Below, piece after piece: positions 44,655 to 52,558 of a stretch of DNA of 64,000 nucleotides. The notes beneath the pieces are model-generated. The model saw nothing but the letters and a program-made list of their open reading frames with translations, did not search any database and had not been told where the DNA came from. The DNA lies in the NCBI RefSeq assembly GCF_004362405.1, contig NZ_SNXE01000001.1:124001-188000 (forward strand). The letters run 5' to 3'. Positions within the stretch are counted from its first letter, which is position 1; every line of letters begins with the position of its first letter. This stretch comes from Roseateles asaccharophilus. GTDB taxonomy: Bacteria > Pseudomonadota > Gammaproteobacteria > Burkholderiales > Burkholderiaceae_C. Made by a program: the position numbers and the translations under genes.

Positions 44655-45772
44655 CTGCCCCGCACGCCCTGCTGATCCAGGTCCTGCGCGAGCCCGCGCG
44701 CCTGGCCGCCCTGAGCCCGGCCGAATGGGATCTGCTGATCCGTCAGGCCCGGCGCAGCCGCCTGCTGGCCCATCTGGCCTGGCGGGTTGAGGAGCAAGGC
44801 TGCGAGGCGCCCGCGGCGGCGGCGGCCCACCTGCAGGCGGCCCGCCATGTGGCCGACAGCCAGCATGCCGCGGTGCTCTGGGAAAACCGCTTCATCGCCC
44901 AGGCCCTGGCCGGCCTGAACATCCCGGTGCTGCTGCTCAAGGGCGGCGCCTATGCCCAGGCCGGCCTGCGCGCCGGGCGCGGGCGCCTGCTCACCGATAT
45001 CGACATCCTGGTGCCCCTGGCCCGCATCGAGGCGGTGGAGTCCGAGCTCATCATCCATGGCTGGGTGGGCAGCGAGGAGCTCACCGCACACGACCAGCGC
45101 TACTACCGCGAATGGATGCACGAGATCCCGCCCATGCGCCATATGCGCCGCAGCAGCGTGATCGATGTGCACCACAACATCCTGCCGCGCACCGGCCGCA
45201 TCCGGGTGGACGCGCAAGTCCTGCTGGACGCCGCCCTGCCCCTGCCGGACGCCCCCGGTCTGTACCGCCTGTCCGACCCCGATCTGCTGCTGCACAGTGC
45301 CTGCCATCTGTTCCTGGACGGTGAATTCGACAAGGGCCTGCGCGATCTGGTCGATATTGACGCCCTGCTGCGCGAGTTCGGCGCCGCCCGGCCCGATTTC
45401 TGGCCGACCCTGGCCGCCCGGGCCCGCGAGCTGGGCCTGAGCCGGGTGCTGTTCTACGCCCTGCGCCAGGCGCAGCGCCTGCTGGGCAGCCCCGTGCCCG
45501 AGTCCCTGCTGCAGGCGCTGACAGCCGAGGCCGCACCCTCCGCCCCCCTGCTGGCCCTGATGGACGCCCTCTTTCTGCGCGCCCTGCAGCCTGACCACGC
45601 CAGCTGCGATCGCCCCGGCAGCGCCCTGGCCCGCCGCCTGCTCTATCTACGGGGTCACTGGCTGCGCATGCCCTGGCACCTGCTGCTCATGCATCTGAGC
45701 ATCAAGGCCCTGGCCCCCAAGCCCAAAGCCCAATCCGCCCAGGCGGCCCAGGCGGTACAAGCCCGCCCCTGA
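44651..45772 (+). CDS. NTP_transf_5-type nucleotidyltransferase
   Basis: A 373-residue protein of the nucleotidyltransferase family often listed as NTP_transf_5. LLKGGAYAQ (residues 95-103) and the acidic pair LTDIDILVP (Asp116, Asp118) form the polymerase-beta-like metal site. VIDVHHNI (about 170-177) adds a third acidic residue. The C-terminal half is helical. Such proteins occur in lasso-peptide and related modification clusters, but the group transferred (AMP, UMP or other) and the acceptor are not known. It is the last gene, overlapping the kinase stop by four bases, and the pssA gene follows after 35 bases. Confidence 0.8.
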   Translation: MTAPHALLIQVLREPARLAALSPAEWDLLIRQARRSRLLAHLAWRVEEQGCEAPAAAAAHLQAARHVADSQHAAVLWENRFIAQALAGLNIPVLLLKGGAYAQAGLRAGRGRLLTDIDILVPLARIEAVESELIIHGWVGSEELTAHDQRYYREWMHEIPPMRHMRRSSVIDVHHNILPRTGRIRVDAQVLLDAALPLPDAPGLYRLSDPDLLLHSACHLFLDGEFDKGLRDLVDIDALLREFGAARPDFWPTLAARARELGLSRVLFYALRQAQRLLGSPVPESLLQALTAEAAPSAPLLALMDALFLRALQPDHASCDRPGSALARRLLYLRGHWLRMPWHLLLMHLSIKALAPKPKAQSAQAAQAVQARP

Positions 45773-45807
45773 TCCGGCCGAGGCGGGCCTGGCTTATGCT
45801 CTGGGCC

Positions 45808-46425
45808 ATGAACCGTCCCAAGCCTTTCTCCATGATCCGCGAGTTCCATCTCGCCGACTGGTTCACCCTGGGCAATGCCTTCTGCGGCGTGGGCGCCCTG
45901 TTTGCGGTGATGAGCTATTTGCAGAGCGGCGAGGTGCAGCACCTCTTCTACGCCTGCGCCCTGATCCCGGCGGCCCTCGTCTTCGACGTGCTCGACGGGC
46001 GCATCGCCCGCTGGCGCCAGCAAAGCTCGGCCATGGGCCGCGAGCTGGACTCCCTGGCCGACATCATCTCCTTCGGCGTGGCGCCCGCCGTCATCGCCTA
46101 TGGCTGCGGCATGCAAGGCCTGTACGACCGCATCATCCTGGTCTTCTTCGTGGCCTGCGGCGTGTCGCGCCTGGCCCGCTTCAACATCACCGCCGAAAAG
46201 CTCAGCGAGGGTGGCGACAAGGTCAAGTACTTCGAGGGCACGCCCATCCCCACCTCCCTGGCCCTGGTCCTGGTGCTGTGGGTGGCGGCCGCCCAGGGCG
46301 CCCTGGGCGATCAGCTCTGGTTGGGCGAGCTCAAGCTTGCCGGCTTCACGCTGCACCCCCTGGTGCTGATGTTCGCGGTCTCCGGCTCCCTGATGGTCAG
46401 CCGCATCCGCATTCCCAAGCTCTAA
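45808..46425 (+). CDS. pssA: CDP-diacylglycerol-serine O-phosphatidyltransferase
   Basis: A 205-residue integral membrane CDP-alcohol phosphotransferase. The signature is complete: DGxxAR-x8-G-x3-D-x3-D, with Asp63, Gly64, Ala67, Arg68, Gly77, Asp81 and Asp85. It has six membrane segments and the PssA-type start FHLADWFTLGNAFCGVGA. It makes phosphatidylserine from CDP-diacylglycerol, the first committed step to phosphatidylethanolamine. The ATG at 45808 is chosen because the preceding residues MLWA do not belong to the family. It is convergent with the DMT transporter, 8 bases apart. Confidence 0.9.
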   Translation: MNRPKPFSMIREFHLADWFTLGNAFCGVGALFAVMSYLQSGEVQHLFYACALIPAALVFDVLDGRIARWRQQSSAMGRELDSLADIISFGVAPAVIAYGCGMQGLYDRIILVFFVACGVSRLARFNITAEKLSEGGDKVKYFEGTPIPTSLALVLVLWVAAAQGALGDQLWLGELKLAGFTLHPLVLMFAVSGSLMVSRIRIPKL

Positions 46426-46433
46426 GGCCGGGC

Positions 46434-47417
46434 CTAAGGCTGGGTCTCAGGCTGGGGTACAGCCCGGCGCTCGGGCTTGACGCGCAGGGCCCACACCACC
46501 CCGCCCACCAGCAGGGCAATGCCCAGCAAGGTCAGGGTCGCGGGCACCTGCCCTCGCAGCACGAAGGCATAGGCCAATGCAGCCAGGGTCTCGAACACGA
46601 TGAGCTGCCCCACCAGGCTGGTAGGCAGGCGCTGGCTGGCCTCGTTCCAGCACAGGGTGCCCAGCCAGGAGGCACACAGGCCCACGGCCAGCATCAGGCC
46701 GATATAGGCCCAGGGCCGCGGACCCAGGGGCAAGTCCAGGCCCGCGTCCAGCAGGCCGGCCCATTGCAAGCCCGGCAGGGCGGCCAGGCCCAGCAGGGCC
46801 ATGGGCAGGGTCATCAGGCCCTGGGCCGTGGCCCAGGCACGGGGACTGCGGTCGCTGTGGGCGCGCAGCCAGTCGGCATTGCGGATGGGATACCAGGTCC
46901 AGCAGGCCAGGGCCGCCACGGCCAGCAGGGCGCCCTCGGCATAGCGGCGCAGCTCGCCCGGCCCGGCCTCGCGGGCCAGGGCCGCCAGCTCCACCTGGTT
47001 GACGCAGGCAATGCCCGCCGCGATCAGGACCAGGGAGGGCGCCAGACGCCGCCAGGGCAGCAGGCCGTCGCGCTCGTGGTCACGCAGATTCGAGCAGATG
47101 GCAATCACCACGGGCAGGGTGCCGATGATGACCGTGGGCAGCGGTCCGCCCGCGCGCTGTATGGCCGCCGAGAGGCAGAGGTAGTAGAGAAAGTTGCCGA
47201 TGGCGCTGAGCTTGAGCGCCTCCAGCCAGTCGCCCGGCGCCAGCACGCGCAGGGCACGCCAGTCCACCAGGGCCAGGGGCAGGGCAATCAGGCCAAAGGC
47301 CAGATAGCGTCCCACGGTGAGCAGAGCCGCCGGATAGTCCGGCAGCATCAGGGGCGCGACAAAGACCAGGCCCCACATCAGGCCGGCCGCCAGGGCAAAC
47401 AGGGTTCCAGCAAGCAT
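46434..47417 (-). CDS. EamA/DMT-family transporter
   Basis: A 327-residue protein with about ten hydrophobic segments in two EamA repeats, the drug/metabolite transporter layout. The N-terminus MLAGTLFALAAGLMWGLVFVAP and the second repeat start WAYIGLMLAVGLCASWLGTLCWNEASQRLP are typical, the latter quoted in part. It probably exports a metabolite; the substrate is unknown. It is separated from the degenerate GGDEF gene by 57 bases on the same strand, so they may be cotranscribed. Confidence 0.85.
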   Translation of the reverse strand: MLAGTLFALAAGLMWGLVFVAPLMLPDYPAALLTVGRYLAFGLIALPLALVDWRALRVLAPGDWLEALKLSAIGNFLYYLCLSAAIQRAGGPLPTVIIGTLPVVIAICSNLRDHERDGLLPWRRLAPSLVLIAAGIACVNQVELAALAREAGPGELRRYAEGALLAVAALACWTWYPIRNADWLRAHSDRSPRAWATAQGLMTLPMALLGLAALPGLQWAGLLDAGLDLPLGPRPWAYIGLMLAVGLCASWLGTLCWNEASQRLPTSLVGQLIVFETLAALAYAFVLRGQVPATLTLLGIALLVGGVVWALRVKPERRAVPQPETQP

Positions 47418-47474
47418 CGCGCCATCATGCCCCAGGGCCGGGGCCGCGAAGCGCTCAGCCGCTGGCGCGGGGGC

Positions 47475-48128
47475 TCAGGATCGCACCAGCGACAGCGGCG
47501 CCCCGGCCTGCGGCAGGGCGGGGGCTGGGCCGGTGGGGCCGCCGTGCAGTCCCTGCTCGGCCACCTGCAGCAGCTCCATGGCGCTGCGCCCCGACTCCCG
47601 ATACACCGCCCGGCCCATGCGCAGCAGGGCATACAGGCGCTGCGTCTCCACCCCATAGGGCCCGCACAAGGCCTTGTGCAGGCGGGCCCGCACGGTCTCG
47701 GCCTCGTCGCGCCCGGCGTCCACCAGCACCACGCCAAACTGGCGCTCTCCCACCCGGGCCACCACATCGCCGCCCCGCACCCGCGCCCTCAGCCGGGTGC
47801 CCAGGGCCAGCAGCAAGGCCTCCTGGGCGCGGCCCCGCGCGCCGGGACCGCCGGGACCATCGGCCGCGGCCGCGCTCGCCGGTGCGTCAGCCAGCTCCAC
47901 CTCCAGCAAGAGCACGGCGGCCCGCAAGCCATGGCGGCGACATTCGCCCAGCTGGCGCTCCAGCAGCACGGCAAACTGGCTCAGGCCCTGCACCCGGGGC
48001 AGCTCGGCCTGCGCTGCCTTGCGCTGCCCCCCGCCTGCCGCCTGCTCGCCGCAGGAGGGCGGCAGGGCCTCGGCCAGCACGGCAGCGGCCGGCGGCAGCG
48101 GATAGGGCGGGGGCAGATGCTTCTGCAT
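47475..48128 (-). CDS. Degenerate GGDEF-domain protein
   Basis: A 217-residue protein with a GGDEF-like fold (about 60-205) lacking any sensor domain. The signature region reads VARVGERQFGVVLVD, so GGDEF has become VGERQF, and the DxLT and RxxD elements are not seen. It cannot be an active cyclase by this reading. Pro/Ala-rich N- and C-terminal tails flank the domain. GGAGG lies about 10 bases before the chosen ATG; upstream in-frame ATGs exist at 48158 and 48200. It is the second such inactive protein in the window (see 38970-39908). Confidence 0.72.
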   Translation of the reverse strand: MQKHLPPPYPLPPAAAVLAEALPPSCGEQAAGGGQRKAAQAELPRVQGLSQFAVLLERQLGECRRHGLRAAVLLLEVELADAPASAAAADGPGGPGARGRAQEALLLALGTRLRARVRGGDVVARVGERQFGVVLVDAGRDEAETVRARLHKALCGPYGVETQRLYALLRMGRAVYRESGRSAMELLQVAEQGLHGGPTGPAPALPQAGAPLSLVRS

Positions 48129-48340
48129 GACGAAGAGACCTCCAACAACGGCTTCCATGTTCTGCGCCCCCCGAGTTCCGGGCGGGCGGGTTGAGGACAT
48201 GAGTGACGCGGCCGCTGCCTCCCTGACCGCTATTCCGCGCCCTTGTTCATGCCCTCATTCACTAAAACGCAAAGACCCCGCTCAACCCGACAGGGCTTTG
48301 CAAAGAATTTGTCCGGCCGCGCTGCTAGAGTCCGGCCACC

Positions 48341-48901
48341 ATGGACAGCCCCGCCATCACCCTGCTGCTGAAAGCCGCCTCCCAGGGCGACGCCCAGGCC
48401 GGCGAGCGTGTGCTGGAGCGCCTGTATGCCGAGCTGCGCCGCCTGGCCCGCCAGCGCCTGCATCAGGCGGGCGAACCCACGGCCCTGAACCCCACGGCCC
48501 TGGTGCACGAGTCCTGGCTGCGCCTGCACCAGGCCGGCGAGCTGGACTTTGCCGACCGCGGCCGCTTTCTGGCCTATGCGGCCAAGGTGATGCACAGCAT
48601 CGTGATCGACCAGATCCGCGCCCGCCAGGCCCAGCGCCGCGGCGGCGATCTGGAGCAGGTCACCTTCAATACCGCCGTGGCCGATCTGCCCGCCCAGGGC
48701 GAAGACCAGGTCTTGCGCGTGCACGAGGCCCTGGAGGAACTGGCCGCCCTGGACGAGCGCCTGGCCCAGGTGGTGGAAATGCGCTACTTTGGTGGCCTGC
48801 TGGAAAGCGAGATCGCAGCCGCTCTGGGCGTGACCGAGCGCACCGTGCAGCGCGACTGGCAAAAGGCCCGGCTCTTCCTGGCCCAGGCCCTGAGACACTG
48901 A
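48341..48901 (+). CDS. ECF-type RNA polymerase sigma factor
   Basis: A 186-residue sigma factor. Region 2 carries LNPTALVHESWLRLHQAGE and RFLAYAAKVMHSIVIDQIRARQAQRRG, the ECF subgroup usually annotated as TIGR02999-like; region 4 carries YFGGLLESEIAAALGVTERTVQRDWQKAR. No anti-sigma gene is adjacent. Instead a Ser/Thr kinase gene follows after 7 bases, a context known for sigma factors activated by phosphorylation. The target promoters are unknown. Confidence 0.9.
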   Translation: MDSPAITLLLKAASQGDAQAGERVLERLYAELRRLARQRLHQAGEPTALNPTALVHESWLRLHQAGELDFADRGRFLAYAAKVMHSIVIDQIRARQAQRRGGDLEQVTFNTAVADLPAQGEDQVLRVHEALEELAALDERLAQVVEMRYFGGLLESEIAAALGVTERTVQRDWQKARLFLAQALRH

Positions 48902-48908
48902 GCGCCCC

Positions 48909-51662
48909 ATGCAAGACTTGGCCCCCGAAAACGCCCTGCCCTCGGATCCAAAGGCCCGCTGGCAGCGCCTGAGCCCCCTGCTGGACGAGCTGCTGGACAT
49001 GGAGCCCACGGCCCGGGCCGCCCGCCTGGCTGCCATGCAAGACCTGGCCCCGGAGCTGGCCGCCGAGCTGGAGCGCCTGCTGGCCCAGGACGCCGCGCTG
49101 GAAGCCCAGGGCTTTCTGGCCCAGCCCGCCCTGCCCCCCACGCTCAGCGCCGTGGTGGCCCTGCCCGGCCAGACCGTGGGCGCCTACCGCCTGGAGCGCG
49201 AGATCGGTCACGGCGGCATGGGCTCGGTCTGGCTGGCCCGGCGCACCGACGGCCGCTTCGAGGGCCTGGTGGCCATCAAGTTCCTCACCTCCGGCCTGCT
49301 GGGCCAGGGTGATGCCGCCCGCTTCGCCCGCGAGGGCCAGATCCTGGCCCGCCTCACCCACCCACATATCGCGCGCCTGATCGATGCCGGCGTGGCCCAG
49401 GACGGGCTGCAGCCCTATCTGGTGCTGGAGTATGTGGAAGAGGGCTTGCCCATCGACCGCTTCTGCGAGAGCCGGCAGCTGGACACCGCGCAGCGCATCA
49501 CCCTCTTCCTGGACGTGCTGGCCGCCGTGGCCCACGCGCACAACCGCCTGATCCTGCACCGCGACCTCAAGCCCGGCAACATCCTGGTGGACCGCCAGGG
49601 CCAGGTGAAGCTGCTGGACTTCGGCATTGCCAAGCTGCTGGGCGACCCGACCCAGGCCCTGGGCGGTGCCGAGGCCACCGAACTCACCCGCCAGGCCGGC
49701 CGCGCCTTCACCCCCCAGTTCGCCGCGCCCGAGCAGGTGCAGGGCGGCGAGGTGAGCACCGCCACCGATGTCTATGCCCTGGGCGTGCTGCTCTACCTCC
49801 TGCTCAGCGGCGGCAAGCACCCCACGGCCGGCGCCACCCGCGCCGAGGCCCAGGCCCTGGACCGCCTGCGCGCCGTGGTGGAAGAAGAGCCCAAGCGCCT
49901 GTCCGATCAGCTGCGCAGCCAGGGCGAGGCCCGCCGCGCCCGCGAGCTGCGCGGTGACCTGGACACCATCTGCGCCAAGGCCCTCAAGAAACGCCCCAGC
50001 GAGCGCTATGAGAACGCCGCCGCCCTGGCCGAGGACCTGCGCCGCTGGCTGCAGCACGAACCCATCGCGGCGCGGCCGGACAGCCGGCTCTATGTGCTGG
50101 GCCGCTTCCTGCGCCGCCATCGCCTGGCGGTCGGCGCGGGCAGCGTGGCCGTGTCGGCCCTGCTGGGTCTGACCGGTCTGAGCGTGCTGCAGGCCCAGCG
50201 CGCCGCGGCGGCGGAACAGCAGGCCCAGACGCGGCGCCAGCAGGCCGACGATCTGCTGGCCTATATGCTGGGCGACTTCGCCGACAAGCTGCGGCCGATT
50301 GGCCGGCTGGAACTGCTGGACAACGTCGGCGGCAAGGCCCTCAGCCACCTGGCAGCGGCCAAGGAGCAGGCCTCACCGCAGGAGCGCCTGCATCGCGCCA
50401 AGGCCCTCACCGTGATCGGCGAGGTGCGGGTCTCCAAGCGGGAGCTGGAGGCGGCCATCGAGCCGCTGCAGCAGGCCAATGCCTTGCTGCAGGCGGAACC
50501 GCCCACGCCGGAACTGGTCCCCGCCTGGCGCAAGGCGCAGGGTGCGGCGGCGTTCTGGTTGGGGCATGTGTACTACACGCAGCGGAAATTCGCACCCGCC
50601 CAGCGGGCCTGGGAGCGCTATCGCGAGGTCAGTGAGCAATGGCTTGCGGTCTTGCCTCAGGACCTGGACGGGCTGGTTGAGCTGTCCTACGCGGAAAACA
50701 GCCTAGGGTCCTTGCTTCTCGACCAGGGCCGCGTGCGGACTGCCGAACAGGCATTTCGGCGCTCCGTTGCGCTGAAAAGCCACGTGTTGGCACAACGGCC
50801 GAACGATGCCACGCTGCAAGCGGAATGGTCCGAGAGTCTGAGTTGGCTGGGCTCCAGCCTGCTCCAGATGGGCCGCTACGTGCAAGCTCAGGCCGTTTTT
50901 CGCCAAGCCCTGGAGCAGGCTCAGGACCTGCGAACCAAGTACCCGGCGGATCAAGCTTGGCTGAGGAAGGTTGGCCATGCGGCCAACAGGCTGGCCGATG
51001 CGCTGTGGCGTGATGGCCAGCCACGGGCCGCAACCGAGCACTTTGTCCTGGCGACCGAGGCCTTCCGGACGCTCAGTGCGCTGGACCCCCAGAACCGTGC
51101 CTGGACGATGGCATTGATTCGCGCCGAGGCCGGTGTGCTGCGCGGACAAGCCAGCCAGATCCGGGCTGTCGAAGACCTGCAGCGGCGCCTGGCCGCGCTG
51201 GAAGCAGGTCGTACGCCCTTGGCTCGGCTGCACCCGCTGCGTGCCGAGTTGGTGCAATTGCACGCGCAGGCATTGCGACACAAGGGGCAGGACTTGGCAG
51301 CGGCGCAAGTCCTGGTGGAGAACACCCTGGCCCAGTTGCGCAGGGACAAGATCGCACATGGGGCTGATCTGACGCTGAGCCAGGCCATGCTGGAGCTATC
51401 GCTGTTCCAGGCCGAGACGCTGAGTGTCGATCCGGCGCAGCGCACGGCGCGGTGCCAGGCCTTGTGGGCCGAGCTGAGTAGTGCCCCCCTGGCCGCTCTG
51501 CTGCGGGAGCATGCCGGGTTCACCCGGCTGGCAGTACGAACCCAAACCTGTCTGGGCCGGGCCGAGGAAGCCCGTGCCCTGCAGCAATGGCTGGATGCCC
51601 AGCACCGCTGGGCATCCAGCCCCCCTCAGCCGGTACCACCGAAGGCGGTGCCTAACTCTTGA
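48909..51662 (+). CDS. Transmembrane Ser/Thr protein kinase with TPR-type C-terminal domain
   Basis: A 917-residue kinase. The cytoplasmic kinase domain (about 93-382) has the P-loop GHGGMGSV (100-107), Lys124 (VAIKFL), the HRD motif (217-219) with Lys221 and Asn224, and DFG (237-239), then APE. One membrane helix (about 407-428) follows, and then a long helical repeat region of TPR type (about 440-890). It is probably a sensor that passes an envelope signal to the ECF sigma factor just upstream. From about residue 550 (near base 50560) the codon choice becomes clearly less GC-rich than in the kinase half, suggesting a different origin for the sensor portion. Confidence 0.9.
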   Translation: MQDLAPENALPSDPKARWQRLSPLLDELLDMEPTARAARLAAMQDLAPELAAELERLLAQDAALEAQGFLAQPALPPTLSAVVALPGQTVGAYRLEREIGHGGMGSVWLARRTDGRFEGLVAIKFLTSGLLGQGDAARFAREGQILARLTHPHIARLIDAGVAQDGLQPYLVLEYVEEGLPIDRFCESRQLDTAQRITLFLDVLAAVAHAHNRLILHRDLKPGNILVDRQGQVKLLDFGIAKLLGDPTQALGGAEATELTRQAGRAFTPQFAAPEQVQGGEVSTATDVYALGVLLYLLLSGGKHPTAGATRAEAQALDRLRAVVEEEPKRLSDQLRSQGEARRARELRGDLDTICAKALKKRPSERYENAAALAEDLRRWLQHEPIAARPDSRLYVLGRFLRRHRLAVGAGSVAVSALLGLTGLSVLQAQRAAAAEQQAQTRRQQADDLLAYMLGDFADKLRPIGRLELLDNVGGKALSHLAAAKEQASPQERLHRAKALTVIGEVRVSKRELEAAIEPLQQANALLQAEPPTPELVPAWRKAQGAAAFWLGHVYYTQRKFAPAQRAWERYREVSEQWLAVLPQDLDGLVELSYAENSLGSLLLDQGRVRTAEQAFRRSVALKSHVLAQRPNDATLQAEWSESLSWLGSSLLQMGRYVQAQAVFRQALEQAQDLRTKYPADQAWLRKVGHAANRLADALWRDGQPRAATEHFVLATEAFRTLSALDPQNRAWTMALIRAEAGVLRGQASQIRAVEDLQRRLAALEAGRTPLARLHPLRAELVQLHAQALRHKGQDLAAAQVLVENTLAQLRRDKIAHGADLTLSQAMLELSLFQAETLSVDPAQRTARCQALWAELSSAPLAALLREHAGFTRLAVRTQTCLGRAEEARALQQWLDAQHRWASSPPQPVPPKAVPNS

Positions 51663-51690
51663 AACCACCCGCTAGGAGAACCCTGACACC

Positions 51691-52059
51691 ATGGCCAACA
51701 CCTTCTACGTCAAAGCAAGCGCAGACCCGAGCAACCTGTATGCGCTGTGCACATACTACACCGACCCCGAGTGCCAGCACCAAGTCGACTCGCCGCTGAG
51801 AATCCCGCAGCAGGCCGGCGGCGTGACTTTCCAATTGGTGGCCAATGGCAACAACTGGCAGATGGTCGGCGCCGTCGCCGACCGTGTCGACACCCCGGAG
51901 ATCGATCCCACGATGGTCCTGGCCGCCAATAACGCGGTCACCATTGCCATGCCCACCAGCACCAAGATCACCGAAGGCGTGGTGCTGGTATTCACCAGCA
52001 CCAACGTACCCACCCAGCTCTACGCCAGCTCCGATCCTCAGGTCGAGAACACGGACTGA
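51691..52059 (+). CDS. Small protein of unknown function after the Ser/Thr kinase
   Basis: A 122-residue protein that I do not recognise. It has no signal peptide or membrane segment and is rich in Asn, Thr, Val and Ser, with a predicted beta-rich character. The start NTFYVKASADPSNLYAL and the middle VANGNNWQMVGAVADR are distinctive. Its base composition is less GC-rich than the genes around it, like the 3' half of the kinase gene. AGGAGA precedes the ATG 28 bases after the kinase stop, so it is the third gene of the sigma-kinase unit, and possibly a substrate or effector of the kinase. Confidence 0.7.
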   Translation: MANTFYVKASADPSNLYALCTYYTDPECQHQVDSPLRIPQQAGGVTFQLVANGNNWQMVGAVADRVDTPEIDPTMVLAANNAVTIAMPTSTKITEGVVLVFTSTNVPTQLYASSDPQVENTD

Positions 52060-52154
52060 GTCCTGTATCGGCGGCTGGGCGAGCCCGCGGCGCCAGGGCC
52101 GAGAGCTGGCGAGATTCCCGAGGAAAGGCAAACGGTCAACTTTCGGGCCTGTGT

Positions 52155-52496
52155 TCACTCCGTATCCCGCCCCCACGACAGCGAGATCGGCTTGCGCTCG
52201 CCCCCCTTGCGGGTGCACAGCACGGCGTCGAAACCCTGGCGGCCGCCGTTCGTGGCGGCGGCCAGCAGGCCTTGCAGGTCCTTGGGGCTGAGCGACTCGG
52301 CATCGCGGCGGAACTGCTTGATGGCCAGGGCCAGCAGCTCGCGCGAGACGGCCCCATGGGTCAGCTGCACGGCCAGCAGCCATTCCTGATCGCCGGCCGC
52401 GGCGGCGCGGGCATCGAACCACCAGTCGGGCTCGCTGCTCAGCCCGGCCTGCAGCGCGCGATCCTGATATGCGCCGCGCAGCGAAGCTTCTGTCAC
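52155..52496 (-). CDS. Hypothetical protein, divergent from phoX
   Basis: A 113-residue protein of no known family. It has conserved-looking features (EPDWWFDARAAAAGDQEWLLA, partly quoted; FDAVLCTRKGGERKPISL), no signal peptide and no membrane segment. GTG is the only start in this frame near the 5' end, and it falls inside the PhoB-type repeat (52490-52507), so if the start is right the leader is very short. A longer open frame exists on the same strand in another frame and was not preferred, because its residue content is arginine/glycine-biased. Confidence 0.6.
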   Translation of the reverse strand: MTEASLRGAYQDRALQAGLSSEPDWWFDARAAAAGDQEWLLAVQLTHGAVSRELLALAIKQFRRDAESLSPKDLQGLLAAATNGGRQGFDAVLCTRKGGERKPISLSWGRDTE

Positions 52497-52507
52497 ACAT
52501 TTGTCAC
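52490..52507 (+). promoter_or_regulatory. Pho box (PhoB-binding direct repeat) of phoX
   Basis: CTGTCAC (52490-52496), spacer ACAT, then TTGTCAC (52501-52507): two 7-base repeats with the standard 4-base spacer, close to CTGTCAT-N4-CTGTCAT. It lies 51 bases before the phoX ATG, placing it near the -35 region. Phosphate-starvation control through PhoB-PhoR is expected. Confidence 0.75.
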
Positions 52508-52558
52508 ACCACCCCGCAATCCTTGCAGGCTTTGTCGGCAGCCCAGGAGTGAGCCACC

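Noticed and set aside
42830-45772. Reading the HprK-like gene as HPr kinase of a sugar PTS
   Set aside because: No ptsH, ptsI or PTS EIIA gene is in the window, the N-terminal domain differs from HprK, and the PqqD-like and nucleotidyltransferase partners point to the HPr-rel-A type instead.
42830-45772. Lasso-peptide biosynthetic cluster
   Set aside because: No asparagine-synthetase-like cyclase, transglutaminase-like protease or short precursor gene is present. The first gene encodes a 200-residue exported protein, not a short peptide.
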